Shown here one piece after another: positions 36,018 to 43,983 of a stretch of 64,000 nucleotides of DNA. How positions within the stretch are numbered: the first letter of the stretch is position 1; each line of letters starts with the position of its first letter. The stretch covers positions 2,108,001-2,172,000 of the forward strand of contig NZ_CP016286.1 in the NCBI RefSeq assembly GCF_001679785.1. Reading direction: 5' to 3'. The stretch comes from Rhizobium leguminosarum. Its GTDB lineage: Bacteria > Pseudomonadota > Alphaproteobacteria > Rhizobiales > Rhizobiaceae. Below the pieces are notes generated by a model that was given only the letters and a program-made list of their open reading frames with translations, made no database searches and was not told where the DNA came from. The translations under genes were made by a program, and so were the position numbers.

Positions 36018-37019
36018 ATGTCGGCTTTGATCGAGGCGCGGGGCGTCAGCAAACGCTTCCGGCAGCACAAGCGATTTCCGGGCTTGCTGGGCGCGCTGAA
36101 GACGTTGGTGACCAACGAATATACGGAAGTTTTGGCCGTTTCCGACATCGGTTTCGACATCGCGGCGGGCGAAGCCGTTGGCTATCTCGGCCCGAATGGC
36201 GCCGGCAAATCGACAATGATCAAGATGATGACCGGCATCCTGGTGCCGAGCGACGGCACGCTCTCGGTCCTCGGCCGGACACCACATCTGCGGCGAATGG
36301 ACAATGCCCGCGAGATCGGCGTCGTTTTCGGCCAGCGCAGCCAGCTATGGTGGGACCTGCCGCTGGTCGACAGTTTTACCCTGCATCAGCGCATCTACGA
36401 CATTCCCACCGCCCGCTATGCGGATAATCTCCGACGCTTCAGCGAGTTGCTTGATTTGACGCCCTTTCTCGACCGCGCGGTCCGCCAGCTCAGCCTCGGT
36501 CAGCGCATGCGCGCCGAGATCGTGATGTCGCTGCTGCACGATCCCAAGATCCTCTTTCTGGACGAGCCGACCATCGGGCTTGATGTGGTCGCCAAGGATG
36601 CCGTGCGGCGTTTTCTCGCCGAGATCAACCGCGAGCGCGGCGTCACCATCATCCTCACCACCCATGACCTGCAGGACATCGAGACCATCTGCCCGCGGCT
36701 GATCATGGTCGATCATAGCAGGCTCATCTTCGACGGTGAGTTGAAGAGCCTGCGCGCGGCATTGGGTTCGGCCCGGCGGCTGACACTTGAATTTGCCAGC
36801 GACCCTGGACCGCTGCCGTTGCGCACCGCGGCACTCGTCAGCGATGAGGGCCTGCGCAAGAACTATCTCATCGAGCGTGAAGACATCTCGCTGGTCGCAA
36901 TCCTGTCGGAGGTCGGCAGCGGGCGCGGCCTCAAGGATGTGGCGCTGCACGAGCCCGACATCGAAGAGGTTATCCGCACCTTCTACCAGCGGCGCAATGC
37001 AAAGGCTCTGGCGTCATGA
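36018..37019 (+). CDS. ABC-2 type exporter, ATP-binding protein
   Basis: A 333-residue ATPase of the NatA/DRA-like group. Walker A is GPNGAGKST, the signature LSLGQRMRAE, Walker B ILFLDEPTIGLD, and the switch His is in LTTHDLQDIE. A C-terminal extension of about 90 residues (LEFASDPGPLPLRTAALVSD...) is typical of exporters with ABC-2 permeases. Start ATG with GAGGA upstream. It overlaps the next gene by 4 bases (ATGA) and is the first gene of a three-gene operon with two PF06182-like permeases. The substrate is unknown; comparable systems export lipids, antibiotics or polymers. Confidence 0.92.
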   Translation: MSALIEARGVSKRFRQHKRFPGLLGALKTLVTNEYTEVLAVSDIGFDIAAGEAVGYLGPNGAGKSTMIKMMTGILVPSDGTLSVLGRTPHLRRMDNAREIGVVFGQRSQLWWDLPLVDSFTLHQRIYDIPTARYADNLRRFSELLDLTPFLDRAVRQLSLGQRMRAEIVMSLLHDPKILFLDEPTIGLDVVAKDAVRRFLAEINRERGVTIILTTHDLQDIETICPRLIMVDHSRLIFDGELKSLRAALGSARRLTLEFASDPGPLPLRTAALVSDEGLRKNYLIEREDISLVAILSEVGSGRGLKDVALHEPDIEEVIRTFYQRRNAKALAS

Positions 37020-37816
37020 GCGCCTATTTCGCCTTCGCGCGCAGCTCCTTCCATTCGCAGCTCGCCTACCGCAACGAAGTATGGGCCAATATCTTCGGCA
37101 AACTCGTGCAGGTCTTTGCGCGTGTCGCCATCTGGCAGGCGGCCTATGCCGGCATCGGCGGCATCGTGGTCGACGGCGTGTCCCTGCAGCAGATGGTGAC
37201 CTATGCCCTGCTCGGCGGCGCGGTGATGGGAGCGACCCGCCCTGAAAGGATCATCGGCGAAATCGGCCGGTCGCTGAAGACAGGCGATATCGCAGTCTGG
37301 CTGCTCAAGCCCTTGTCCTATCCGCTCTATCTTTTCGCCAACGAATGCGGCAGCTTCGGCTATCGCCTGATGACCCAGGTCATTCCGACCATCGCCTTTA
37401 CCGCGTTGTTTTACGGCATGCTGCCACCGGCGACCCTGTTCGATGGCTTGATGTTCATCGCCTTCTGGGCGCTGTCCTTTACGCTGCTGTTCCTGATGTC
37501 GGCGCTCTTCGGCCTCATCGCCTTCTGGCTGATGACGAGCTTCTCGCTGGACTGGATCCTGGGCGCCCTGCTGCAATTGTTCTCGGGCCTGCTGATACCG
37601 TTCTGGTTCTTCCCCGAACCGCTGGCCACGATTGCCCGCCACCTGCCCTTCGCCTGGGTGGTCTATTATCCCAATGCGGTCTATCTCGGCAGGCTGTCCG
37701 CGGCCGATGTCTGGCTGCATCTCGGCCTGGGCCTTGCCTGGGCCGCGCTGTTCCTCGCCGGCGTCCTCTGGCTGTGGCGCTGCGCCTCCACCCGCATCAT
37801 CGTGCAGGGAGGCTGA
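37016..37816 (+). CDS. ABC-2 type exporter permease (first subunit)
   Basis: A 266-residue integral membrane protein with about six hydrophobic segments (for example MVTYALLGGAVMGAT, FLMSALFGLIAFWLMTSF, LGLGLAWAALFLAGVLWLW). It resembles the ABC2 membrane 6 (formerly DUF990) permeases. The start ATG overlaps the ATPase stop, showing translational coupling. The downstream permease begins 2 bases after its stop. It should pair with that protein as a heterodimeric channel. Confidence 0.88.
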   Translation: MSAYFAFARSSFHSQLAYRNEVWANIFGKLVQVFARVAIWQAAYAGIGGIVVDGVSLQQMVTYALLGGAVMGATRPERIIGEIGRSLKTGDIAVWLLKPLSYPLYLFANECGSFGYRLMTQVIPTIAFTALFYGMLPPATLFDGLMFIAFWALSFTLLFLMSALFGLIAFWLMTSFSLDWILGALLQLFSGLLIPFWFFPEPLATIARHLPFAWVVYYPNAVYLGRLSAADVWLHLGLGLAWAALFLAGVLWLWRCASTRIIVQGG

Positions 37817-37818
37817 TC

Positions 37819-38622
37819 GTGCTTATTCATCACCTTCGCGTCCTGCCGCTGCTGGTGCGGATGCATGTCCGCTCCCAGATGGAATATCGCGGCGCTTTCT
37901 GGCTCGACCGTCTTGCGCAGATCCTTTCCTATGGCAGCGTCTTCGCCACCATCGGCATCCTGCTCGCCCGCTTCGATACGCTTGGCGGCTGGACCTGGCC
38001 GGAACTGGCGCTGCTGTTCAGCTTCCAGCTGCTGGCTTACTCGCTCGGCGCCGCGATGAGCTTCGTACAATTGCGCGACCTCGAAGAACTGGTGCGGCTC
38101 GGCACTTTCGACACGCTGTTGGTCAAGCCTTTCAGCCCCTGGGCCTATCTGGTTTTTTCCGGCCTCAATATCGGCTATGCCGGCCACGTCATCCTGGCGG
38201 TGCCGCTGATGGGCTGGGCCGTCCAGTCCGTCGACTTCGCCTGGTCGGTCTGGTCGGCATCGTTCCTTATTGCCGCGCTCCTCAGCGCGACACTGCTGAC
38301 CGCGGCACTCATCACCATGATCGGGGCCACGGCGCTGATCTGGGTGCGCTCCAACCACCTGTTCTCGATCTTCTTCGGCTTTTGGGAATTGACGCGCTAC
38401 CCGCTCAACATTTTCCCCGGCGGCATCCAGACCATCCTCATCACCGCGGTCCCGCTCGCCCTCACCAGCTCGGTCCCCGTCGGCGCCCTGCTCGGCAAAC
38501 CCATCCCGATCCTCGGGGACTGGGCCGGGCCCGTGGCTCTTCTGGCCGGCCCGATCTGGGTGTTGATATCAATCGCCTACTGGCGGTACGCCACCGGCAA
38601 GTACCAGGGCGCCGGCGGCTGA
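37819..38622 (+). CDS. ABC-2 type exporter permease (second subunit)
   Basis: A 267-residue membrane protein with about six membrane segments (IGYAGHVILAVPLMGWAV, FLIAALLSATLLTAALITMI, PVALLAGPIWVLISIAYWRY). It carries the ABC2 membrane 6 hallmark LVKPFSPWAYLVF and the RYPLNIFPGGIQTIL loop. A GTG start (VLIHHLRVLPLL) follows GGGAGGCTGATC, a good ribosome site lying at the end of the previous gene. It completes the exporter operon. Confidence 0.88.
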   Translation: MLIHHLRVLPLLVRMHVRSQMEYRGAFWLDRLAQILSYGSVFATIGILLARFDTLGGWTWPELALLFSFQLLAYSLGAAMSFVQLRDLEELVRLGTFDTLLVKPFSPWAYLVFSGLNIGYAGHVILAVPLMGWAVQSVDFAWSVWSASFLIAALLSATLLTAALITMIGATALIWVRSNHLFSIFFGFWELTRYPLNIFPGGIQTILITAVPLALTSSVPVGALLGKPIPILGDWAGPVALLAGPIWVLISIAYWRYATGKYQGAGG

Positions 38623-38643
38623 TCGAGCCGACCGGCCTCGATA

Positions 38644-39165
38644 TCAGGATGCCTGCGACAACGATCTCGCGCGGACCTCGAGGAATGCCGCAGTCAGCTT
38701 CGCGAGCACCGGCGAAGTGCATGTACCGTTGGCGCCGCCGATCGGATCGACGATGTGGATCTGCCGGAGATCCTCCATGAACTCGTCCCACAGCGGCTGC
38801 CCGCCTTCTTCGAGAAGCTGCGCACGGATGCTCAGCTCCTCGCTCACAGGGAGATGCCGTAGTCCCCAGGCACCGATCATGGCAAAGACCGGCACAAGCT
38901 GGATCGCCGGCTCCGCCAGGCTGTAGATCGCTTTCTGGCTGTGGCTCGGATCGTCCCGCTTGCTGATGAATCCGAGCGAGAGCAGACGCTTCAGCCTGGC
39001 GGCCAGAATGTTGGAGGCAATGCCCTCCTCCGAATGAGTCAGAAGGTCGCGGAAATGACGGCGGTTGCCGAACATGATGTCCCTGATGATGATGAGGCTC
39101 CACCGATCGCCCAGCACTTCCATCGTCAGGTTGATCGGACAGCCCGACCGCAGTTCAATATCCAC
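38644..39165 (-). CDS. HxlR family transcriptional regulator
   Basis: A 173-residue winged-helix regulator. The HxlR signature is CPINLTMEVLGDRWSLIIIR, then FRDLLTHSEEGIASNILAAR and LLSLGFISKRDD. The GTG at 39165 is preceded by AAGGAGAG at ideal spacing, so it is preferred over an ATG 18 codons upstream. HxlR proteins often sense reactive electrophiles or redox state and repress a divergent gene. Here the divergent neighbour is a remnant of a dihydrofolate reductase-like gene, a frequent partner. It is convergent with the exporter operon. Confidence 0.9.
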   Translation of the reverse strand: MDIELRSGCPINLTMEVLGDRWSLIIIRDIMFGNRRHFRDLLTHSEEGIASNILAARLKRLLSLGFISKRDDPSHSQKAIYSLAEPAIQLVPVFAMIGAWGLRHLPVSEELSIRAQLLEEGGQPLWDEFMEDLRQIHIVDPIGGANGTCTSPVLAKLTAAFLEVRARSLSQAS

Positions 39166-39240
39166 GAATTCTCTCCTTAAACCTGGTTGCAATATAGGAT
39201 CGCTTATGCGACAACGCAACTAGTTTCGGTATGCAATCAG

Positions 39241-39354
39241 GTGGAGGAGAGCAGCACGTCGAAGGTGCGTATCGCAGCATTTTCGCTTTCCGTGGATGGT
39301 TTCGACGCCGGGCCGGAGCAAAGCATGAACGATCCGCGTGCTGGCGAAATAAAC
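39241..39354 (+). pseudogene. N-terminal remnant of a dihydrofolate reductase-like gene
   Basis: About 35 codons read STSKVRIAAFSLSVDGFDAG and then PEQSMNDP, which is the N-terminus of the RibD C-terminal/dihydrofolate reductase-like family (V-R-I-A-x-F-S-x-S-x-D-G-x-x-A-G-P-x-Q-S). The rest of the roughly 200-residue protein is absent; the following 280 bases hold no matching continuation. The position, divergent from the HxlR gene, is what is seen for intact pairs. Truncated relic. Confidence 0.5.
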
Positions 39355-39636
39355 GAGCCCCGATCGGGATTCCTTCACGCCAGCGCATGCCCCAGCATAC
39401 CTGCGGCGGCAATGGCAATGATGACATCAAGACGGAAATCCCGATGCAAAAGATCCCGGCAGGTGCCGCTCTGAAGGCCCCGAATACTCGCCCGCGTACG
39501 CTCGCCGGCGACCGGCTACCTCTCGACACCATTCGAAGAGGAAATCGAACTGTCGATGCGGACCTGATGACGCCAGGCCGTTGCCCGGCCGAGCGCGCGT
39601 GGCGGCCGGGTAACGGCGCGTTTTATTGTCGGAGCG

Positions 39637-40257
39637 TCACCGCTGTACAGCGCCGTAGCGCAGCCCGTCGACCAGCAGGGAAACCATACGCCGGGCATGT
39701 TCGGACCCTTGGGCGTAGGCGTGCATGCTGAGGCTTGCGGCCGCATTCAGAAGATCCTCGGCGGCGATATCGGTGCGGACCTCGCCGGCGGCAGCGGCGG
39801 CATCGAGAAGCGAGTGAAGGGCCGGCTGCAGCCGTTGCTGGAAGTAGGCGGGCAAGGCATCGAAGGCCGGATTGCCGGAGTGCAGGGCCGCCGCAAGCCC
39901 GCGCTTGGCCGCGATGAAATCGACGAAACGCTGCATCCATCTGGCCAGCGCTTCGCCCGGCGCATGTTCGGCGGCAAGGATCGGCGCAGCGTCGGCGCAG
40001 GCGTCGATTTCGCGGCGGAAGACGGCAACGACGAGGTCGGAACGCTCGGGAAAATGCCGGTAAACGGTGCCGATGCCGACGCCGGCCTTCTCCGCGATCT
40101 CACGCACCGGGGCGTCGACGCCGGAGGTCGCAAACACCGTCAATGCCGCCTGAAGCAGCCCGTCGAGATTGCGCTTGGCGTCGGCGCGCACACGCCTGTC
40201 CGCCCTCTCCCCGGGCTTCAGGCCGTCCTCCTGCTCTTTTCTGTCGTCGCTCATCAT
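39637..40257 (-). CDS. TetR family transcriptional regulator
   Basis: A 206-residue repressor. The N-terminal DNA-binding domain is at about residues 28-85 (LLQAALTVFATSGVDAPVRE, then IAEKAGVGIGTVYRHFPERS), followed by a C-terminal ligand-binding domain (WMQRFVDFIAAKRGLAAAL ... LLNAAASLSMHAYAQ). It is divergent from the aldo/keto reductase, with a 134-base intergenic region containing four copies of a GGAAC-centred half-site, so it very likely represses itself and the reductase. The start is ATG at 40257 or the next codon. Confidence 0.93.
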   Translation of the reverse strand: MMSDDRKEQEDGLKPGERADRRVRADAKRNLDGLLQAALTVFATSGVDAPVREIAEKAGVGIGTVYRHFPERSDLVVAVFRREIDACADAAPILAAEHAPGEALARWMQRFVDFIAAKRGLAAALHSGNPAFDALPAYFQQRLQPALHSLLDAAAAAGEVRTDIAAEDLLNAAASLSMHAYAQGSEHARRMVSLLVDGLRYGAVQR

Positions 40258-40264
40258 TCACTCA

Positions 40265-40321
40265 CTTGCAAAACGGAACATTGTTCCGTATATAAGCGGA
40301 ATACGGTTCCGTTTATGCAAG
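40265..40321. promoter_or_regulatory. Compound TetR operator between regulator and reductase
   Basis: A perfect palindrome ACGGAAC-ATT-GTTCCGT (40273-40289) and a second one CGGAA-TACGG-TTCCG (40297-40311) lie inside a larger inverted repeat: CTTGCA plus AAACGGAAC (40265-40279) against GTTCCGTTT plus TGCAAG (40306-40321). Four half-sites are arranged symmetrically. This fits a TetR dimer-of-dimers operator covering both promoters. Confidence 0.75.
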
Positions 40322-40391
40322 TTAACACAGCGCGACGATGTTGGCCACATCGATGCGCACGAAGTCCGCCTCCCCAATAAAGGAACAGACC

Positions 40392-41423
40392 ATGCAATAC
40401 CGCACGCTTGGAAGAACCGGCATCAAGGTCAGCCCCTATTGCCTCGGCGCGATGATGTTTGGCTCAGCCGGCAATCCTGACCACGAGGATTCGATCCGGA
40501 TCATCCACAAGGCTCTCGATGCCGGCATCAACTTCATCGACACCGCCGATATCTACAGCCGCGGCGAATCCGAGGAGATCGTCGGCAAGGCGCTCAAGGG
40601 CCGGCGCGACGACGTCGTGCTCGCCACCAAGGCACATCTGCCGATGGGCGACGACCCGAACCGGCAGGGCAATTCGCGCCGCTGGCTGATCCGCGCAGTC
40701 GAGGATTCGCTGCGTCGCCTGCAGACCGACCATATCGATCTCTACCTGATCCACCGGCCGGCACCCGATACCGATATCGAGGAGACGCTGTCGGCCCTCA
40801 CCGACCTGATACGGGCGGGCAAGGTGCGCGCCGTGGGATCGTCGACCTTCCCCGTCTCGGAAATCGTCGAGGCGCAATGGGTTTCCGAGCGCCGCGGACT
40901 GGCACGCTTCCGCGCCGAGCAGCCGCCCTATTCAATCCTCAATCGCAGCATTGAACGCGAAGTGCTACCCGCCTGCGAGCGTTACGGAATGGGCGCGATG
41001 GTGTGGAGCCCGCTGGCGATGGGCATGCTCACCGGCAAATACCGCAGGGGCGCGCCGCAACCCGACAGCGCCCGCGCCAAACGCTTCCCCAGGCAGATGA
41101 ACGACGAGCGCCGGCTGGACGCAGTCGAACGGCTCATCCCGCTCGCCCAGCAGGCAGGGCTTTCGCTGGCGCACATGGCGATAGCCTTTACTATCGCCCA
41201 TCCCGCCGTCACCTCAGCGATCATCGGCCCGCGCACGATGGAGCACTTCGACGATCTGCTTGCCGGCGCCGGGGTGAGCCTGACGGACGAAATCCTCGAT
41301 CGGATCGACGCGATCGTCCCGCCCGGCACCGACACCGGCCCGTTGGAGGCGGCCTATAACCCGCCCGGGGTAACGCAGCCGAACCTGCGCCGCCGCCCGA
41401 TAACGGAGCGCTTCGCCGCCTGA
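40392..41423 (+). CDS. Aldo/keto reductase
   Basis: A 343-residue NADP(H)-dependent oxidoreductase of the AKR superfamily. The catalytic tetrad is D50 (FIDTADIYS), Y55, K80 (LATKAH) and H121 (LIHRP). The NADP-binding C-terminal region includes AFTIAHPAVTSAIIGPRTME. The N-terminus MQYRTLGRTGIKVSPYCLGA is typical. It reduces aldehydes or ketones, probably toxic carbonyls. Start ATG with AAAGGA upstream. It is controlled by the divergent TetR gene through the compound operator. Confidence 0.93.
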   Translation: MQYRTLGRTGIKVSPYCLGAMMFGSAGNPDHEDSIRIIHKALDAGINFIDTADIYSRGESEEIVGKALKGRRDDVVLATKAHLPMGDDPNRQGNSRRWLIRAVEDSLRRLQTDHIDLYLIHRPAPDTDIEETLSALTDLIRAGKVRAVGSSTFPVSEIVEAQWVSERRGLARFRAEQPPYSILNRSIEREVLPACERYGMGAMVWSPLAMGMLTGKYRRGAPQPDSARAKRFPRQMNDERRLDAVERLIPLAQQAGLSLAHMAIAFTIAHPAVTSAIIGPRTMEHFDDLLAGAGVSLTDEILDRIDAIVPPGTDTGPLEAAYNPPGVTQPNLRRRPITERFAA

Positions 41424-41430
41424 CCGGCAG

Positions 41431-41535
41431 GGGTGAGGCCCGGTCCTGCAAAGCAGGAGCGATCGATCCAGTGGATCGATCGCAGGGCCGAACGCCCGGA
41501 GCCCTGCGAAGGGCCGGGCAGCAGCGGTGCCTCGC
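41431..41535. repeat. Palindromic repeat element, intergenic copy
   Basis: It contains hairpin CCTGC-AAA-GCAGG (41444-41456), central palindrome GCGATCGATCC-AGT-GGATCGATCGC (41459-41483) and stem GCAGGGC...GCCCTGC. An outer pair is formed by GAGGCCCGG near the left end and CCGGGC plus TGCCTC near the right. The same layout, with compensated base changes, is found inside uvrB at 16290-16376. It lies just downstream of the aldo/keto reductase. Confidence 0.7.
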
Positions 41536-41541
41536 CCTCCC

Positions 41542-41672
41542 TCATTCCTGTGCCTGTCACAGGAATCCAGCCACGGGGCGTCCGCGCCGTGAAGGACTCT
41601 CATCCAAGCAACAAACTCTCTCGCGCCCAAGGACTTGGGCGCACTGGATTCCTGTGACGAGCACAGGAATGA
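41542..41672. repeat. 29-base inverted repeat pair
   Basis: The arms at 41542-41570 (beginning TCATTCCTGTGCCTGTCAC) and 41644-41672 (ending GAGCACAGGAATGA) are inverted copies with 27 of 29 positions matching, separated by 73 bases. Within each arm, CCTGTG/CACAGG forms its own small hairpin. This is a widely dispersed style of rhizobial intergenic repeat. No coding gene is seen here. Confidence 0.7.
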
Positions 41673-41708
41673 CGGAGGAGAAGTGGGACAGCACAAAGCG
41701 ACCTTCAC

Positions 41709-42584
41709 TTAAAGGCGCTTTTCAAAGAACGTGTCCGGGTATGGATCGTCATTGAAACGGTCGATCTCACTCCAGCCGGTTCCGCGATAAAGCTGTGTTG
41801 CCTCGGGCAGCGCGCTATTCGTATCCAGACGCAGGAGCTTGATGGATAGCTCGCGGGCGATGTTCTCGGCCTTTGTCATAAGGCGCGTTGCGAGTCCGAG
41901 GCCGCGCGCGGATGGGGCGACCCAGAGCCTTTTGATCTCCGCGACCTCGCCGCCATTACCCTTCAGCCCGACACAGCCGATCGGCAGGCCATCCGACATG
42001 GCCACCAGGAACGCACCGTGCGGACGGATCATATCCTCGGCGTCGGGATCGCGAGAAAGCAATACATCGAAACCCTTCTCGAAGCGGCGTGCAAGTTCGC
42101 CGTAGTATTCGCGGAGACAATAGCTGGCGTCCTCGTGTCGCGGGTCTTTCTCCTCGAGCACGATCTGCTCACGCCTCAGCGAAGCAGCGACGATATCCAT
42201 GGCGCGCAGCAGTTCGTCCGGGCGGCGATGGCGCGCCAGAAACGATTTCGCCTGCGCATTGGAAAGCGCTTCATAAGCCTGAAACTCGCAATGGCCGGTT
42301 TCGGTCAGCCTGGCAACGCGGCGGCGCGCGTCCTGAGGGTTCGCCACCGTCTCAATGAGACCCTCCTCTTCCAGACTGCGCAGCAGGCGGCTCATCAAGC
42401 CGGAGTCGAGACCGAGATAATCGCGGATCACCGCAACATCCGATTGCCCCCGGCCGATCGAATTGAGGACGCGGGCAGCACCCAGCGGACGGCCGCGTCC
42501 GAGAAAAGACGTATCGAGAGCGCCGACTTCGGAGGTGACGGCACGGTTGAAGCGACGGACACGAGAGACAGGATCGTAGGTCAT
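41709..42584 (-). CDS. MarR-type regulator fused to GNAT acetyltransferase
   Basis: A 291-residue two-domain protein. Residues 1-140 are a MarR-like winged helix (RVLNSIGRGQSDVAVIRDYL, LGLDSGLMSRLLRSLEEEGL, NPQDARRRVARLTETG). Residues 150-291 are a GNAT domain (LWVAPSARGLGLATRLMTKA, then PEATQLYRGTGWSEIDRFND). Such fusions suggest a regulator that acetylates a ligand or is gated by acetyl-CoA. A perfect 24-base palindrome directly precedes the start codon and is the obvious operator. No normal ribosome site is visible between it and the ATG. Confidence 0.9.
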   Translation of the reverse strand: MTYDPVSRVRRFNRAVTSEVGALDTSFLGRGRPLGAARVLNSIGRGQSDVAVIRDYLGLDSGLMSRLLRSLEEEGLIETVANPQDARRRVARLTETGHCEFQAYEALSNAQAKSFLARHRRPDELLRAMDIVAASLRREQIVLEEKDPRHEDASYCLREYYGELARRFEKGFDVLLSRDPDAEDMIRPHGAFLVAMSDGLPIGCVGLKGNGGEVAEIKRLWVAPSARGLGLATRLMTKAENIARELSIKLLRLDTNSALPEATQLYRGTGWSEIDRFNDDPYPDTFFEKRL

Positions 42585-42608
42585 ATTATCTGACTTTAGT
42601 CAGATAAT
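42585..42608. promoter_or_regulatory. Perfect palindromic operator at the MarR-GNAT start codon
   Basis: ATTATCTGAC-TTTA-GTCAGATAAT is a perfect 10-4-10 palindrome that abuts the ATG of the MarR-GNAT gene without a gap. The length and symmetry fit a MarR dimer site for autoregulation. Its position also means it would be at the 5' end of, or in, the mRNA leader. Confidence 0.75.
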
Positions 42609-42729
42609 TCATCCTGTCAATTCAAAGCACTCCAGGGGACACGCAAATGAGCCGCGCACTCCCCACCATCCGCCTTGCGCGCGCCCATCCCCTCGCCTAT
42701 GGAAATAGCAACGTTCCCAAGGCCTTCCC

Positions 42730-43542
42730 GTGTTCCGTTTTGCCCTTCACGCCCTGATCGTTCTCATTCTGACGTTGTTGACGCAGATCGGCGGCATCGC
42801 CTATCTCGTGGCGCTGGCCGCCTCACGCGCCTGGGGCTTACGGCGGTTTCTGGCGAAGCTTACAATCTTCCTGCTTTGCTATGCTGGCGCCACCTTTGCC
42901 GCGAGCCTTACCGCGCCGATCTTCGGGCGGGTTCCCCTCTCCTGCGTCGCCGGCGCCGAAGACAGGCTCGTGGTCCGCTCCCCGATCTACTGCCTGCTAA
43001 ACCGCAACTACGTCACCCCAGGCGTGCGCGATCTGGCAAAGGCACTTGCCGCCCACATGGATAAGGAATTTCCGGGAACCGTCACCGTCGCGCTGGATGC
43101 GAATTTCCCCTTCGTGAACGGCTTTCCGCTGCTGCCACATCTGTCGCATGCCGACGGGAAAAAGCTCGACTTCGCCTATTATTACAAGGACGTGGACGGT
43201 GCCTTCCTGAATGGCGCCACCCGCTCCCCGATCGGCTATTTCGCCTTCGAGAAACCCGCCCCCGGCGACGAACTGCCATGCGAAGGGCGCAACGACTGGC
43301 TCACCACCCGCTGGAACTTCGATGCGCTGCAGTCTCTGTTTCCAGCCTACCGGATCGAGGAGCAGCGCACATCGGCGGCGATCGGCTGGTTGACGAGCGA
43401 AGGCGTGGCGAAGTTCGGCCTGCAGAAGATCTTCATCGAGCCGCATCTGAAGAACGCGCTCGGCATCACCGACAGCCATATCCGTTTTCAAGGCTGCCGC
43501 GCCGCCCGCCACGACGACCATATTCATATCCAGGTCGAGTAA
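42730..43542 (+). CDS. Membrane-anchored protein with LAS-type peptidase-like motifs
   Basis: A 270-residue protein. Two N-terminal membrane segments (about residues 8-30 and 42-62) precede a periplasmic domain. That domain has two motifs of zinc-dependent LAS (VanY/MepA/M15-like) peptidases: S-H-x-x-G-x-x-x-D (SHADGKKLD, H140 and D147) and the C-terminal HDDHIHIQVE (H264/H266). These would complete the zinc site, so cleavage of peptidoglycan cross-links is plausible, but overall similarity to characterised members is low and this is inference. A GTG start with AAGG upstream. It is monocistronic. Confidence 0.65.
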   Translation: MFRFALHALIVLILTLLTQIGGIAYLVALAASRAWGLRRFLAKLTIFLLCYAGATFAASLTAPIFGRVPLSCVAGAEDRLVVRSPIYCLLNRNYVTPGVRDLAKALAAHMDKEFPGTVTVALDANFPFVNGFPLLPHLSHADGKKLDFAYYYKDVDGAFLNGATRSPIGYFAFEKPAPGDELPCEGRNDWLTTRWNFDALQSLFPAYRIEEQRTSAAIGWLTSEGVAKFGLQKIFIEPHLKNALGITDSHIRFQGCRAARHDDHIHIQVE

Positions 43543-43699
43543 CCCTCTCGCCGGCCCCTCTGGCCCAGACCCTCAGGCTCGGCAGTTCGTCCGCCAAACG
43601 TGGATGCTCAGCGGATCGCACCTTGGGATGAGGCTCACTTCAACGCTGGTGCGGCATTCACCAACGGTATCTATTGGAAGTGTGGCATCCTACAACGTC

Positions 43700-43744
43700 C
43701 CTCATCCTGAGGCGCGCGGCCCGAAGGGCGAAGCCTCGAAGGAC
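43700..43744. repeat. Intergenic palindromic repeat (second copy)
   Basis: The sequence CTCATCCTGAGGCGCGCGGC to GCCTCGAAGGAC forms a hairpin (TCCTGAGGC with GCCTCGAAGGA). It is about 80% identical to the reverse complement of 24141-24186. It lies downstream of the LAS-like gene. Confidence 0.6.
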
Positions 43745-43825
43745 ACGCCGCAGCGCTGCATCCTGCATCCATCAAACGCCGGAACACCTGCCACGCCGGA
43801 TGATAATGAGGGCAAGTGGCGCTGC

Positions 43826-43966
43826 ATGCCGATATCGCTGGATGAGACGCCGGTGGCCGGCCCGCAAACCATGCTCGAGTGCATCACCCACGCCGTGATG
43901 ATCCTGCTCCTGGTCACAGGCCTCGTCTGGCTGGCAACGAGCCGGAACACCTCTCCCCTAGGATAG
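43826..43966 (+). CDS. Possible small membrane protein
   Basis: A 46-residue reading frame starting MPISLDETPVAGPQTMLECI with one clear transmembrane segment (AVMILLLVTGLVWLATS). The ribosome site is weak (GAGGG about 15 bases upstream). Small single-span proteins are common in rhizobia, but there is no family evidence. Confidence 0.4.
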   Translation: MPISLDETPVAGPQTMLECITHAVMILLLVTGLVWLATSRNTSPLG

Positions 43967-43983
43967 GGATCGTGCCACGACGT

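Noticed and set aside
39360..39640. Minus-strand membrane-like fragment (DVIIAIAAAGMLGHAL)
   Set aside because: It suggests the end of a transporter permease, but it is too short and without context to call a gene.
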